A stretch of 64,000 bases of DNA from Noviherbaspirillum malthae (GCF_015352985.1 NZ_JACYXF010000031.1:1-64000); one strand, 5' to 3'; numbered from the stretch's first letter, positions 47,416-59,100 are shown. The notes: generated by a model from the sequence alone, not told the origin. Program-made: numbers and translations.

Positions 47416-48132
47416 CTAGTGACGATGCTTATGTAAGTTCTTATTTTCAATAACAATATTTAAATGGACCGCACTAATTTGCACGCGAAGTACGCTAACC
47501 CCAATGACTAGACCTTCGTGGTCCCAAGCCAGATTTTCTACTGTGAGCTGCACAAGCTCACTTCGACGGTAGCCGCCGAAGTAGCCGATTTGCAGCAGCG
47601 CGTTATCCCGTGCTGCACCCAGCGTTGGCTGACCCGCCAAGGCCGCGGTGATCAGCTCAAGATCCTCAATCGGCAAGGCCTTGGCTTTTTTCTTTGGCTT
47701 GCCGTGCATCCGCAAAATACCGGACATGGTTTTTTTTACGGTGGACGTACCCGCTGGGTTGGAGAACCCTTGGTGGATGTGCCACTGGGAGAGCGCTGTG
47801 AGCCGCAGTGATAGGGTTCGCGGGTTAAGCGATTCTGCGTAGGCCATCAACTAAGCGATGAGCATCGGCTCCTCACAAGGCAGTCTTCCGCCCCAGGCCA
47901 GTAAGTGATTGATGCTGGAACGGTAGGCGCGGCGAGTATTGTCGGAGGTTGCGGCGGCCAGGATTTTCTGATGCTGCTTGGCCAAATCTGTAGAAAGAGC
48001 TGTACTTGCATTACGCAAAGTGACTTCATCGCCTAGATTTCTAGCGAACTTTCGAAGAGTTCTGATAATGGCTGCTTCACGCTTTTGTCGCTCATTTTTG
48101 CGGTTTGTAACGTCGAAACGCGAGAATAGCAT
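47416..48132 (-). pseudogene. Tyrosine recombinase, truncated and with amber stop
   Basis: The first part (48132 to 47851) has the SAM-like N-terminal region ending NTRRAYRSSINHLLAWGGRLPC. TAG at 47851-47853 interrupts the frame between PMLIA and LMAYAESLNPRTLSLRL. The second part carries the start of the catalytic domain (ARDNALLQIGYFGGYRRSELVQL, with the first catalytic Arg). It then runs into unrelated sequence at about 47504, exactly where repeat copy D begins. The HxxR and Tyr boxes are therefore lost. Confidence 0.85.
47463..47502 (-). repeat. IS66-type end-like repeat, copy D
   Basis: On the minus strand GGTTAGCGTACTTCGCGTGC then AAATTAGTGCGG. It is the most diverged of four related copies and marks the point where the recombinase gene is cut off. 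Confidence 0.45.
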
Positions 48133-48373
48133 GTCTCTGCCTGCAATTACATGCGATAAGCGCTCTTATCGCGAGCAATAATTCTGAGAGATTTCTCAGT
48201 ACTTTTTATGCTAAAGATGGCGGCATTACCGCCGCACTTCATGTGGCACGCAGGACAAGCAACCGCCGTCCGCCTCTAGCATTCGCCTGGAAAAACTGCC
48301 ACCTGTGAGCCACGCGACATCTGTCCTTGGCCGGTACTGTTCGAGCTCGGCTGCGTGTCCTCGCCTATCGCAA

Positions 48374-49024
48374 TTAGCCGTCCATCATATGCGTCAACCA
48401 AGGCATCCGTGCGAGGCGGACCGACTCGAAGGTCCGAATTTCATCGGCGTTGCGCAGGGTCAGCTCAATGTCGTCGAAGCCATTGACCAGACAATATTTC
48501 CTGAACGCCTGCACATCGAACGACAGTTCCTGCCCGTCCGGCTTGACGACGACCTGACGTGGCAGATCGATGGTCAGCGCATAACCCGGCGCTACTTCGA
48601 TTTCGCGAAAGATCGCATCGATGTCAGCCTCGTCCAGCACGATGGGCAGCAGCCCGTTCTTGAAACAGTTGTTGAAGAAGATATCGGCGAAGCTCGGCGC
48701 GATCACGACACGGAAACCATACTGGTCCAGCGCCCAGGGCGCGTGTTCGCGACTGGAGCCGCAGCCGAAGTTCTTGCGTGCGATCAGGATGCTGGCGTTG
48801 GCATACTTTGGCTGATTCAGCACGAAGTCCGGATTGGGCTGGCGCGAAGCCGGATCGTGACCGGGCTCGCCCTTGTCCAAATAGCGCCATTCGTCAAACA
48901 GGTTCGGCCCGAAGCCGGTGCGCAGAATGGATTTGAGAAATTGTTTCGGAATGATCGCGTCGGTATCGACGTTGGCGCGATCCAGCGGCGCGACCAAGCC
49001 GCGATGAACGGTGAAGGATTTCAT
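48374..49024 (-). CDS. leuD: 3-isopropylmalate dehydratase small subunit
   Basis: A 216-residue swivel-domain subunit. Blocks: [42 protein letters not shown] and [15 protein letters not shown]. It partners LeuC in isomerising 2- to 3-isopropylmalate in leucine synthesis. AAGG precedes the ATG. It is 28 bases downstream of leuC. Normally leuB would follow, but here the next thing downstream is a broken recombinase. Confidence 0.93.
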   Translation of the reverse strand: MKSFTVHRGLVAPLDRANVDTDAIIPKQFLKSILRTGFGPNLFDEWRYLDKGEPGHDPASRQPNPDFVLNQPKYANASILIARKNFGCGSSREHAPWALDQYGFRVVIAPSFADIFFNNCFKNGLLPIVLDEADIDAIFREIEVAPGYALTIDLPRQVVVKPDGQELSFDVQAFRKYCLVNGFDDIELTLRNADEIRTFESVRLARMPWLTHMMDG

Positions 49025-49052
49025 GGTTTGCCTTTCAATGGATCAGTCGGGT

Positions 49053-50477
49053 TCAGGCGATGGCCTGAATATCGACGAAATGGCCATGCAACGCGGCCGC
49101 TGTAGCCATCGCCGGGCTGACCAGGTGAGTGCGGCCGCCCGCGCCCTGCCGTCCTTCGAAATTGCGGTTGCTGGTGCTAGCGCAGCGCTCGCCTGAGGAC
49201 AACTTGTCGGCATTCATGGCCAAGCACATGCTGCAGCCCGGCTCGCGCCATTCGAACCCGGCTTGCGTGAAGACGTCATGCAAGCCTTCTTCTTCAGCCT
49301 GCGCCTTCACCTTGCCCGAACCGGGCACGATCATAGCGACCTTTACATTGGGCGCAACGCGGCGGCCCAGACGCCTGACCACGGCCGCGGCTTCACGCAA
49401 GTCTTCGATGCGGCTGTTGGTACAGGAGCCGACGAAGACCTTATCGATCGCAATATCGGTAATCGGCTGGTTGGGCTGCAATCCCATATACTTGAGGGCC
49501 CTTTCGATGGCATCGCGTTTGGTGGGGTCCTGTTCCTGTTCCGGATCCGGAGTGGTTCCGTGCACCGAAACCACCATCTCCGGGCTGGTACCCCAGGTAA
49601 CCTGTGGTGCGATGGCGGCGGCCACCAGCTCTACCACGGCATCGAAATGCGCGCCCGGGTCAGACTGCAAGGTGCGCCAGTGTTTGACAGCCGCATCCCA
49701 TTGGGCGCCGGTGGGCGTAAACGGTCGCCCTTTTACATACTCGATGGTCTTATCGTCCACTGCTACCAACCCTGCCCGTGCGCCGGCCTCGATGGCCATG
49801 TTGCATACGGTCATCCGTCCTTCCATGCTCAGCGACTGGATCGCACTGCCAGCGAATTCAATGGTGTAGCCTGTGCCGCCAGCCGTGCCGATCTTGCCGA
49901 TGATAGCCAGTACGATGTCCTTGGCGGTCACACCCGGGCGCAGTTCACCTTCGACTTTCACCAGCATGTTCTTTGCCTTTTTGGCCAGCAGGGTCTGCGT
50001 GGCCATCACGTGCTCGACTTCACTGGTGCCGATGCCGTGTGCCAGCGCGCCGAAGGCGCCATGCGTGGAAGTGTGCGAGTCGCCGCAGACTACCGTCATC
50101 CCCGGCAGCGTGGCACCGTTTTCAGGGCCGATTACATGTACGATGCCTTGGCTGGCGTCACGGAAGGGGAAATAGGCGGCCGCGCCGAAGGCCTTGATGT
50201 TGCTGTCCAGCGTCACCAGTTGCTGCCGGCTGATCGGATCATCGATGCCGTCGTAGCCGCGCTCCCAGCCAGTCGTGGGCGTATTGTGGTCGGCGGTCGC
50301 CACCACGCTGCTTACACGCCACAGCTTGCGGCCGGCCAGGCGCAGGCCTTCGAACGCCTGCGGGCTGGTGACTTCGTGGACCAGGTGGCGGTCGATGTAA
50401 AGCACGGCGGTGCCGTCTTCTTCGGTGCGGACGACATGCTCATCCCACAGCTTGTCATAGAGGGTGCGCTGACTCAT
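49053..50477 (-). CDS. leuC: 3-isopropylmalate dehydratase large subunit
   Basis: A 474-residue aconitase-family enzyme. The 4Fe-4S cysteines lie in [10 protein letters not shown] and [33 protein letters not shown] is also present. GGAG precedes the ATG. It is divergent from a LysR gene, which is a likely regulator. The pair could be the main leucine genes or a second copy for a related hydroxyacid; sequence alone cannot tell. Confidence 0.94.
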   Translation of the reverse strand: MSQRTLYDKLWDEHVVRTEEDGTAVLYIDRHLVHEVTSPQAFEGLRLAGRKLWRVSSVVATADHNTPTTGWERGYDGIDDPISRQQLVTLDSNIKAFGAAAYFPFRDASQGIVHVIGPENGATLPGMTVVCGDSHTSTHGAFGALAHGIGTSEVEHVMATQTLLAKKAKNMLVKVEGELRPGVTAKDIVLAIIGKIGTAGGTGYTIEFAGSAIQSLSMEGRMTVCNMAIEAGARAGLVAVDDKTIEYVKGRPFTPTGAQWDAAVKHWRTLQSDPGAHFDAVVELVAAAIAPQVTWGTSPEMVVSVHGTTPDPEQEQDPTKRDAIERALKYMGLQPNQPITDIAIDKVFVGSCTNSRIEDLREAAAVVRRLGRRVAPNVKVAMIVPGSGKVKAQAEEEGLHDVFTQAGFEWREPGCSMCLAMNADKLSSGERCASTSNRNFEGRQGAGGRTHLVSPAMATAAALHGHFVDIQAIA

Positions 50478-50599
50478 GGGTTTCTCCTCAGTATTGTGAA
50501 CCGGCGGCTGACGGTGGCCGGCTTGACTGGAAATTCATTGTAGCCCTCACAAAATATGTTATGTTCGATGATTTATCACGCACAACGTGCTTTTTCGGC

Positions 50600-51499
50600 A
50601 TGGCTAAACATATCGATTTCGTGTCTCTGCGGCTCTTCGTCGCTGTCTGCGATGAAGGCAACATCGCTCGTGCAGCTGAGCGGGAGTCGCTGGTGGCGTC
50701 GGCGGTGAGCCGCCGCATCGCCGCCATCGAGGCTGAGATCGGCACCCCGCTGCTGGTGCGTGGCCGCCGCGGTATCAAGCCTTCCTCCGCTGGAGAAACG
50801 CTGCTGCGCCAAGCACGGGAAATCCTGCGTTCCATGGATCGCCTCAACGCCGAACTCAGCGAATACGCCAGTGGCGTGCAGGGCCATGTGCGGGTGGTGG
50901 CCACCACCGCTGTGCTAGCTGAAGATATCGCGGAAGACATTGGCTCCTTCCTGGAGCTTCATCCCGGCGTACGCGTGTCGACGGACGAGCGCGTCAGCCC
51001 GGAAGTGGTTCGTGCTGTTCGGGAAGGTGCGGCCGATATCGGCGTACTGTGGGATGCCAGCGACGTCGGCGACCTGCAGGTGGAGCCCTATCGGCGCGAT
51101 CATATGTGCTTGGCCGTGCGCAGCGATCATCCGCTGGCCGGCAGCGTACAGGTACGCTTCGACGATGTGATGGACCAGATCGCGGTTGGTGTGGCGCCCG
51201 GTGGCATGGTGGACACACTGCTGCGCCGGGAGGCAGCTATCCGCTCGCGTTCGCTGGTGCATCGCATCCAAGTGTCGGGCATCGACGCCGCAGTGCGCTT
51301 TGTAGCGGCGGGGCTCGGGCCGGCAATTCTGCCTCGCGAAGCCGCCATGGGCCACGCCAAGGCGTCCTCATTGACCTTCATTCCACTGGCCGAACCATGG
51401 GCCGAACGCCGCTTCGTCATCATTACCCGTGGCCAGTCGGCTGATTCGGCCACCACCCAGTTGTTGGTCCAGCACTTGAAGAGCCGCACTTTGGGATAG
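50600..51499 (+). CDS. LysR-family regulator divergent from leuCD
   Basis: A 299-residue LysR protein from the Met of AKHIDFVSLRLFVAV (a start 13 codons earlier is possible). Winged helix-turn-helix at 1-60 (GNIARAAERESLVASAVSRRI), then the effector domain. The 120-base spacer with leuC is typical for a LysR protein controlling its neighbour. The effector might be an isopropylmalate-like acid. Confidence 0.88.
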   Translation: MAKHIDFVSLRLFVAVCDEGNIARAAERESLVASAVSRRIAAIEAEIGTPLLVRGRRGIKPSSAGETLLRQAREILRSMDRLNAELSEYASGVQGHVRVVATTAVLAEDIAEDIGSFLELHPGVRVSTDERVSPEVVRAVREGAADIGVLWDASDVGDLQVEPYRRDHMCLAVRSDHPLAGSVQVRFDDVMDQIAVGVAPGGMVDTLLRREAAIRSRSLVHRIQVSGIDAAVRFVAAGLGPAILPREAAMGHAKASSLTFIPLAEPWAERRFVIITRGQSADSATTQLLVQHLKSRTLG

Positions 51500-51692
51500 G
51501 TGTACTTCTCGGGGTGCCCTCGTTTTTGATGCTGTTTGCGACGGTAGGCGAACCTAGCGTTGACCCGCCCGAGTCTTTGTAGCCATGACCAAAGAGACTC
51601 ACCAGCTAAAACTGGGACAGCCTCTTGAGGCTGACAATATTGCAAGGCCTATCGCCCCGTAGGAATAACAGGCCTATGTCAATTCTGGGTGA

Positions 51693-51917
51693 TTACTTGC
51701 CTTCGTCTTTCTCAGTACGGTTCTGCTGCTTGAGATAGCTGCGCAACTCCTCATTCATAGTTTGCTGCGCTTCCATCTTGGCTTTAGTAGTGGCCAGCAA
51801 CAATTCCAATTCCCTAACCTGCTGTGAGAAACCCTCCGCATGTGCCGTTGATGTAGCCAGTTGTTCGGCCAATTGGGGGTAAGCGTACTTTGCGCGCATT
51901 TTAATGCGGTTTTTCAT
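51693..51917 (-). CDS. Small coiled-coil protein beginning in an IS-end repeat
   Basis: A 74-residue frame that reads out of repeat copy B: its first 15 codons are the repeat. The rest (about 20-65) is a heptad-rich coiled coil (QQVRELELLLATTKAKMEAQQ) followed by a charged tail. I do not recognise it. It may be a host gene whose start was supplied by the repeat, or part of the element. Confidence 0.4.
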   Translation of the reverse strand: MKNRIKMRAKYAYPQLAEQLATSTAHAEGFSQQVRELELLLATTKAKMEAQQTMNEELRSYLKQQNRTEKDEGK

Positions 51918-51930
51918 TTCCCCCTTTGCT
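51879..51930 (+). repeat. IS66-type end-like repeat, copy B
   Basis: GTAAGCGTACTTTGCGCGCA then TTTTAATGCGG and, after a short gap, CATTTCCCCCTTT. The last part is shared with copy C. This is the most complete of the four copies. Confidence 0.5.
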
Positions 51931-52268
51931 CATAAGGGCGTTTCCAAGCCAGACTCACATTTCAAACCAAAAATCTCAGAGTTTTCGTAAAAAAATTGCC
52001 ATAATGTTTAATGTTTGCTCTATGACGAGTTCTATCTCGTGGGAGCTATCCAACCGTTGCTTTCTTAACTGAAGCAAAACATACCTATACGTAACAAAAC
52101 GTAGTGTTCTCGCAACGCTCAGACTGCGGCCTCTAAATTTTGACTCAGATCAAAGTTTCCTTGGGGCAAGTTCTATGTAATGCCTTCCATGCGCTGTATT
52201 GCAGCAAGACAACCGAAAATGAGGGAGGCATTGTTTCGAGCCGACCTAATGCCATATAGGAAGAGACA
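51931..52268. other. Intergenic, no gene recognised
   Basis: AT-rich region of about 340 bases between repeat copy B and the PAS-type MCP gene. It must contain the MCP promoter; nothing else was recognised. Confidence 0.35.
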
Positions 52269-53843
52269 ATGCGAAAGAACCTGCCCGTCAATGATAGCGA
52301 ATACGTGCTACAGGATGATCGTCCTATTGTCTCCAAAACCGATCTAAAGGGCCGCATCACCTATATCAACCCCTATTTTCTAGAAGTCAGCGGTTTCGAC
52401 GAAGACGAATTGATGGGTGCGCCGCATAATATTGTTCGCCATCCAGACATGCCGGAGGGCGCCTTTGGCGATTTGTGGCAAACACTCAAAGCCGGGGAAA
52501 TATGGAGCGCGCCGGTCAAGAATAGACGTAAGGATGGCGGATACTACTGGGTAATTGCCCACGTCACGCCAATTACCGAAGGCGGACGAATCGTCGGGTA
52601 CATGTCGGTGCGAACCAAGCCAACGCGCCAGCAGATACATGCCGCAATAGCTGCATACGCTGAAATCAACAAAGGTAGCCATAGTACGATGACCTTGGCT
52701 CAAGGGCGCCTGGTTCGTAAGTCTGCTTTATCGGCATTGCTACGGCGTGGCCGCCTCTCCATGCGAGTACGCATTGCATTAACATCGCTGCCACAGGTCG
52801 TCGTCGCTGCGTTTGCACTATTACATCTGCTGCTCACTACCGCCGCCATTCCTGAATGGATGTTGTATGCGGCGGTGGTCGGTGGCATGCTCAACATTGC
52901 CCTGTACGCCTATATAGATCGTGGCGTTGTGCGACCAATGGGGGACGCTATTGATCTAGCGAAATCGCTCGCCGGCGGCGACCTGACACAACGAACCCTG
53001 CCACAATGCGATGGCGAAGGCAGGAGATTATTGCGCGCACTGGGCCAAATGCAGGTCAATTTGCTTGCTGCAATTGGCGACATCCGAGAAAACGTTACTA
53101 CAATCAACCAGGCTACTAGAGAAATCGCCGCAGGCAACGTGAATCTTTCCGCGCGTACCGAAACACAGGCGGCAAGCCTAGAAGAAACGGCATCGAGCAT
53201 GGAGCAATTTGCTGCGACAGTAAGTCAAAACGCCAGCAATGCACAGCAAGCAAGGCTGTTGTCGGAAGAAACCCATGCTGTCGTTCGACGTAGCGATGCT
53301 GCCGTTGCCGATGTGGGCGCAACTATGAATGCCATATCCGATTCAGCCAAACGTGTCGCTGAAATTACTAGCACCATTGATGCCATTGCCTTTCAAACCA
53401 ACATCTTGGCATTGAACGCAGCGGTTGAGGCAGCTCGTGCAGGAGAGTCCGGTCGTGGCTTTGCAGTAGTTGCGGCCGAGGTGCGTGGATTAGCACAGCG
53501 CTCGGCCGCCGCCGCAAAAGAAATCAAGCACCTGATTGACGACTCAGTTGAAAAAGTGAACGCGGGTAGCAACCTCGTAACAGGTGCCAGAGATACCATG
53601 GCTCAGGTTGTCGATGCGGTCGCCCGCATGTCGCAGGTAGTCGATGAGATTGCGGCGGCAAGCAATGAACAGGCGTTGGGGGTACAGCAGGTCAATGATG
53701 CGGTTGGCCACATGGATAAAGTGACTCAGCAAAACGCAGTGCTGGTTGAGCAGGCTGCCGCCGCATCAGGTACCTTGCATGAACAAGCCATGCACCTCAG
53801 CCATGCAGTGTCGGTCTTTACAATGGGGCCCGCTGTCCAATAG
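52269..53843 (+). CDS. PAS-containing methyl-accepting chemotaxis protein (Aer-like)
   Basis: A 524-residue receptor with an N-terminal PAS domain (about 10-125; GRITYINPYFLEVSGFDEDE and NIVRHPDMP are typical of Aer-type PAS domains), two closely spaced membrane helices (about 175-215), HAMP-like linker and a signalling domain with hairpin tip [20 protein letters not shown]. It probably senses redox state through FAD, by analogy with Aer. AGGAAGAG precedes the ATG. Confidence 0.92.
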   Translation: MRKNLPVNDSEYVLQDDRPIVSKTDLKGRITYINPYFLEVSGFDEDELMGAPHNIVRHPDMPEGAFGDLWQTLKAGEIWSAPVKNRRKDGGYYWVIAHVTPITEGGRIVGYMSVRTKPTRQQIHAAIAAYAEINKGSHSTMTLAQGRLVRKSALSALLRRGRLSMRVRIALTSLPQVVVAAFALLHLLLTTAAIPEWMLYAAVVGGMLNIALYAYIDRGVVRPMGDAIDLAKSLAGGDLTQRTLPQCDGEGRRLLRALGQMQVNLLAAIGDIRENVTTINQATREIAAGNVNLSARTETQAASLEETASSMEQFAATVSQNASNAQQARLLSEETHAVVRRSDAAVADVGATMNAISDSAKRVAEITSTIDAIAFQTNILALNAAVEAARAGESGRGFAVVAAEVRGLAQRSAAAAKEIKHLIDDSVEKVNAGSNLVTGARDTMAQVVDAVARMSQVVDEIAAASNEQALGVQQVNDAVGHMDKVTQQNAVLVEQAAAASGTLHEQAMHLSHAVSVFTMGPAVQ

Positions 53844-53853
53844 TCTATTTATC

Positions 53854-54615
53854 TTAAGGCGGCACCGACACGGTGGGAGCCACGTCTGTACAGTCCCGGA
53901 GTTCTGTAATGATTGTCAACGTGGCACCGGCCTGCACGCTGATACTCTGACTTAGCGGGTTGTATCCTGAAAAGACGACCACCGGCAAGACTGCCACTGG
54001 CGCGTAGGGCGGGCTTATGATCGACGGGCCAGTTGTAGCGCTACCTTGCAGGTAAACCGTCGTCGTTCCTCTGATATCCCGTCCCGTCCAATCCGGCATT
54101 TCAAGTCCGGATTGATGGGCACCACCCTGAGGCTTCCACCCCATACCAGACAATGGTAGCGTTATAGCGTCTGCCGTTTTATTGACGATATCTATCTTTT
54201 CCCAAATGCGGGATAGGCAGCCACCTGGCTGTTTTCCCTCAACGGTATAGACGATGCCCCCGACCACCGTACCTTGACTTGGACTGCTGGCATAGCCCTG
54301 CATGGGACCTTGAGCATGTAGCTGATGGACACCGACATGGCTACCAGGATGAAAATGGCCTATATCAAGCCAGCTTGATGGCGCCGACGGATAGACCAGT
54401 ATCCGACGCCCGTCTACGATCCACTCAAGCGTCTGAGTGAACTGTACCGGATCATTGGGGATTCCCAAAGGAGTTCCAGGTTCATTTATGGTGACTTTGA
54501 GACTCGCATTTTGATCAATGACGGTAAATGCATCGGCTCGTGCCAAACTAGGGCCAAGCACCAGAATCGTGGCGAGAAATGCTATTTCTCGCATACACAC
54601 AGTGTTGTCGTTCAT
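53854..54615 (-). CDS. Secreted protein of unknown function
   Basis: A 253-residue protein with a signal peptide (EIAFLATILVLGPSLARADA) and a beta-rich mature part. AGGAGAAGG precedes ATG 54615. It contains TQTLEWIVDGRRILVYPS and DIGHFHPGSHVGVHQL, with two His that could bind metal, and two lone cysteines in the mature region (GGCLSRIW and LRDCTDV) that may pair. I do not recognise a family. It converges on the MCP gene. Confidence 0.7.
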   Translation of the reverse strand: MNDNTVCMREIAFLATILVLGPSLARADAFTVIDQNASLKVTINEPGTPLGIPNDPVQFTQTLEWIVDGRRILVYPSAPSSWLDIGHFHPGSHVGVHQLHAQGPMQGYASSPSQGTVVGGIVYTVEGKQPGGCLSRIWEKIDIVNKTADAITLPLSGMGWKPQGGAHQSGLEMPDWTGRDIRGTTTVYLQGSATTGPSIISPPYAPVAVLPVVVFSGYNPLSQSISVQAGATLTIITELRDCTDVAPTVSVPP

Positions 54616-55229
54616 TTGCCTTCTCCTACATTGGTAGATTGGGATCAGGCCAGCACCATGAAAAGCCTACTGGCCAATACAAGCATGGCAAATGCCGTAC
54701 CAACGCCTTCATGCCGTTCATACCTCGTTAAAAATCAGAGAGTTAGTAATGACCGCCACACTTCGAAAGAAGCGCAGGGTGACACCCCAGCGTGCAATGC
54801 GAAGACATCTTCCAACACATGTCGTTTATTGTCGGGTTGGATGCAACAACGCAAATCGCGCGGGACTGCCATCACCCATTGCTGATCGTTCTCCAGCTGT
54901 TTGTACAGGAGATATCTTCATTCTGATCAGAAGGGACTGTTATAGACTCACTAAGTATTTGGATCTTGACCAGCCTTCCGTCAATATCGACTATCACATT
55001 GCCCCTGAGTGCGGGCTGCCCCGAGTGTCGTGGAGCGCATCACGTTGCATATCGTTGCGTAACCCTAGCAGAATACGCATAATGTAAGGACATTTCGGAT
55101 ATGCAACATTCTTCTCATGTCTGACTTCTGAAACGGCGGCTAACCGCCCCGTAGCGGAAATTTAGAGACAAAACTATCGCTGGCAAAATCTATCCATAGC
55201 AGGCACCAGGATCATGTCTAAACGAGCCT
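54616..55229. other. Intergenic, no convincing gene
   Basis: About 610 bases. A plus-strand frame (54692-55087, or from an internal ATG at 54749) has Arg/Cys-rich sequence and no good ribosome site, so I do not call it. It may hold fragments of a lost gene. Confidence 0.35.
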
Positions 55230-55679
55230 TCAGCTCTTTGCGCGAGGCTTTAAGCGGAAGCTGACGCCGAGCCGGTTGATCGCGTTCATGGCCGCAATGG
55301 TCAAGGTCAGGTCCACTAAGTTCTTCTCGCCAAACACGGCCAGCGCGGCTGCGTAGGCTTCATTGGAAGCGTGCGTTTCGCTCACGCGAGTGACTTCCTC
55401 TGACCATGCCAGCGCGGCACGCTCTTGCTCGGTGAATAGATGCTCGGCTTCGTGCCAGACTGGAACCAGCACAGCCTTGTCGACCGACACCCCCTCTTTG
55501 ATTAGATCGCGCGTGTGAATGTCGATGCAGTGTGCGCACCCGTTGATCTGCGATACACGTAGGAAGACAAGGTGGATGAGAGTACTAGACAAGTTCGTGT
55601 CGTTAACGACATAGTGATGCAGGACGCCAATTGCCTTTGCGCCCTCGGGAGAGACAGCGAACCAATTCACGCGATTCAT
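55230..55679 (-). CDS. AhpD-like carboxymuconolactone decarboxylase family protein
   Basis: A 149-residue protein with the alkylhydroperoxidase D core: LRVSQINGCAHCIDIHTRDL carries the CxxC-type pair (CAHC) and nearby His expected for peroxidase activity. RAALAWSEEVTRVSE and NLVDLTLTIAAMNAINRLGV complete the fold. It likely reduces peroxides with a thiol donor. ATG 55679 follows AAAGGA; the frame runs further upstream but without support. Confidence 0.85.
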   Translation of the reverse strand: MNRVNWFAVSPEGAKAIGVLHHYVVNDTNLSSTLIHLVFLRVSQINGCAHCIDIHTRDLIKEGVSVDKAVLVPVWHEAEHLFTEQERAALAWSEEVTRVSETHASNEAYAAALAVFGEKNLVDLTLTIAAMNAINRLGVSFRLKPRAKS

Positions 55680-56135
55680 GATGTTCAATCCTTTCAAAAT
55701 GGGTCTTCGACGGACAAGCATTTGCCCTATCCCGTCTAAGACGGATGACATCCGCGCGCTGTGACAGATCACGAGAAAAAGGTTAATAGAACCGCTTGTT
55801 TCGGGCCAAGTGGTGCCCGTGACGGCCGAAATGAATCGCCAAACAAGCAGGCTCTCTCGACGTGTGGCTTTCATCAGGCTGCAGCGGCTTGAGGTCAATA
55901 CGGATTTCGTTTTCCGCCATCGACGTCTGCGATCCAAAAATTTGCCTCGAGCTATAGCGGCGTTGGCAGCTGGTCAACCGCGCGATAGGACTCCCATCAA
56001 TCCAAGAATTAGGCTTTTATCAGATCTCCAGTTCTTTCATATTGGCAAGTCAACAAGTAGAATGGGAAGCTAGGTGTACAGAAAGGCCATAATGAGGGCC
56101 TCGTTTCGGGCAACATATCTTTCAGGGCTCTCATT
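55680..56135. other. Divergent intergenic region, AhpD-like / giant helicase
   Basis: About 455 bases with open but unconvincing frames on both strands. It should contain the promoter for the helicase gene at 56136. No repeat or RNA gene was recognised. Confidence 0.35.
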
Positions 56136-59100
56136 GTGACGACGCCAGCCTTACATGCTAATGAACCATCCCGCGCCGACGGAGACCATTTAGACGCCGA
56201 GTCGAACGCGGTACCGGCAGTCGCATCGCTTTCGTCATTACCGCGTCCCTCGTTGAGCCCGCGCTGCGTCTCCGTCGATCTCGAGGTTGGCATCAAAGAC
56301 GCGAAGATTCACCGTTTTGCCGGAGTCCGGGGTGACACCGACGCATCTTACGTCTATCAAAAGGGTGATTTGCTGGCGGCGCTGACCAAGCTCGATGAAG
56401 TCGCCGATGGCGCCTCTTTCCTGCTCGGCCATAACATCATCGCCTTTGATCGGCCGCACCTCGCCGCCGTCAAGCCAGATCTTCGCTTGCTCAGCCTGCC
56501 GACGATCGATACGCTTTGCCTGAACCCGCTGGCGTTTCCACGCAATCCCTACCATCGCCTGGTCAAGCACTATCAGGACGGGAAGCTGCAACGCGGGCAG
56601 TTGAACAATCCTGAACTTGATGCCCGGCTTACTATCGAGGTCTTTCGCGATCAGCTCCTGGCATTCAAGGAGTTGGCGCAGGAAGACCCTGACTTGGTCA
56701 CTGCATGGCATTGGCTTACCACTTCGGACAACACCGTGTCGGGCCTGAACGCCTTCTTTCTGACCGTCCGGCGTGCTGCCCGTCCGACCGATGAAGAAGC
56801 GCACATCGCCATAGGCCGTCGCATCCAGGGCCAGGCTTGCGAGACGAGCGCACGTGAGATTCTTGCGAAGGCAAAAACCCACGGCTGGCCGCTGGCCTAC
56901 GCCTTGGCCTGGCTTTCCGTCGCTGGCGGCAACTCGGTGATGCCGCCATGGGTCCGCCATCAGTATCCAGAAGCTGGCCACATCGTACGCCGGTTGCGTG
57001 ATACCGCTTGCAGCGCTCCCGACTGTACATGGTGTCGCGAGCGGCACGACCCACGCAAGGAGTTGAAGCGTTGGTTTGGGTTCCCCGAGTTCCGGCTGCA
57101 ACCCGCCGATGCTTCCGGTCGGCCTCTGCAGGAAGTGATCGTCGAAGCAGCCATGGGGAGACACCATGTTCTTGGTATTTTGCCAACAGGCACTGGAAAA
57201 TCGCTCTGCTACCAGATTCCGGCCTTATCACGCTTTGACAAGACCGGTGCGCTGACGGTCGTCATTTCGCCGCTTGTTGCCCTTATGGCCGATCAGGTAG
57301 CTGGCCTGGAAGCGCGGGGAATTGGTGTGTGCGCCGCCATCAACGGCTTGCTATCCCTCCCGGAGCGCGCCGACGTGCTCGACCGGGTGCGGCTAGGCGA
57401 CGTCGGGATTCTTATCGTCGCGCCTGAACAGCTACGCAGCAAGGCCGTACGTAAAGTGCTGGCGCAACGCGAGATTGGCATGTGGGTATTGGACGAAGCG
57501 CACTGCATTTCGAAGTGGGGTCATGACTTCCGTCCCGACTACCGTTACGTCGGCCGCTTCATTCGGGAATCGGCAAAGGTGGACGTCGCCGCCCCAGTAC
57601 TCTGCCTGACTGCCACGGCTAAGCCAGACGTGGTCGCAGACATGCTTGAGCACTTTCGCACCAAGGTTGGTATCGAATTGACCGTGTTCGACGGTGGCGC
57701 GAGCCGTGACAACCTTGATTTTGCAGTGGTGCCGACCACACCGGCGGACAAATTTCCCCACCTGCATCAGATATTGCAGAGCGAACTGCCCGAAGACATG
57801 CCCGGCGGCGCGATCATCTACTGCGCCACCCGTAAGCAGACCGAGGAAATCGCCAAATACCTGCAAGAGAAAGGCTTGGCAGCCGACTTTTTCCATGCCG
57901 GCCTGCCGCCCGAGACCAAGAAAGACGTTCAACGACGCTTCGTGGAGGGGGAATTGCGGGTCATTACTGCCACCAATGCTTTCGGCATGGGCATTGACAA
58001 GCCGGACGTGCGCCTAGTGATCCACGCCGACATGCCGGGCTCTCTGGAAAACTACCTGCAGGAAGCTGGGCGCGCCGGCCGCGACCGGGCACCCGCACGC
58101 TGTATCGCGCTCTACACAGCTGAGGACGTGGAGCGCCAGTTCAGCATGTCGGCGCGCTCGCGGCTGACTCAGAAGGAAATTCAGGCTGTCCTTAAGTCTC
58201 TGCGTGCGCTGGAGCGCAAGAAGCAGGCAACCGGAGAGGTAATCGCGACCGCGGGTGAGATCCTTGCCGAAGATGCGGAGGGTGACTTCGAACGCGATTC
58301 GGCCACGGACGACACCCGGGTCAGGACCGCCATTTCCTGGCTGGAGGAAGCTGCGCTTCTGACCCGTGAAGAAAACCACGTTCAAGTCTTCCCATCGTCG
58401 CTGCGGATAGCGACGATGGACGAGGCAAGAGACAAGCTGAAGAAGCAAGTACTGTTCGACGATTATCGTCGCCAACTGTTGGCCATTATCTACGCCATGC
58501 TGTCGGCTGAGGCCGACGAGGGCATTTCCACCGACGAGTTGATGGGTGTAGCTGGCCTCTCCGCTGACAAGCTGCGCACCGCGCTCTATGACCTCGAGCG
58601 GCTGGGTATTGCCAGCAACGACACCGGACTGACCGCCTTCGTGCACAGTGGAGTCAATCGCTCCTCCCAGAAGCGGCTGGAGGAAGCGATCGCCCTGGAA
58701 AACGGCCTCATCGATCTGATGCGGGAAGTCGCTCCAGACCTGCAAAAGGGGGAAACGTCGTTGCTTCAGCTACGGCATACCACTCAGGCGCTTAAAGACC
58801 AAGGCCACACCGGTGCCCTCCCCGACAAGATTTCCCGGCTGGTCAACAGCATCGCGAGCGATGGTCGTAGCGAAGATGGTGGCCTAGGGAGCCTGCGTCT
58901 GCGTCGGCTCGACGCTGAAAACATCCAAGTCACGTTGCAGCGCGATTGGACACACCTGGCGAGGACCGCGGACTTGCGGCACCAGGCGGCCGCCCTGGTC
59001 CTGCAGCACTTGATCTCGGTCTTGCCCTCCGGCGCGCGCGGCACAGATTTGCTGGCCGAAACCACTCTCGGTGCCCTGCATGCCGCACTCAAGACCGATG

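Noticed and set aside
48374-51499. Long antisense frames across leuCD (for example 49263-50543 plus strand)
   Set aside because: No ribosome sites and no family similarity; the opposite-strand genes are certain.
54692-55087. 131-residue plus-strand frame
   Set aside because: Arg/Cys-rich, no ribosome site, no recognisable sequence; kept only as an intergenic remark.
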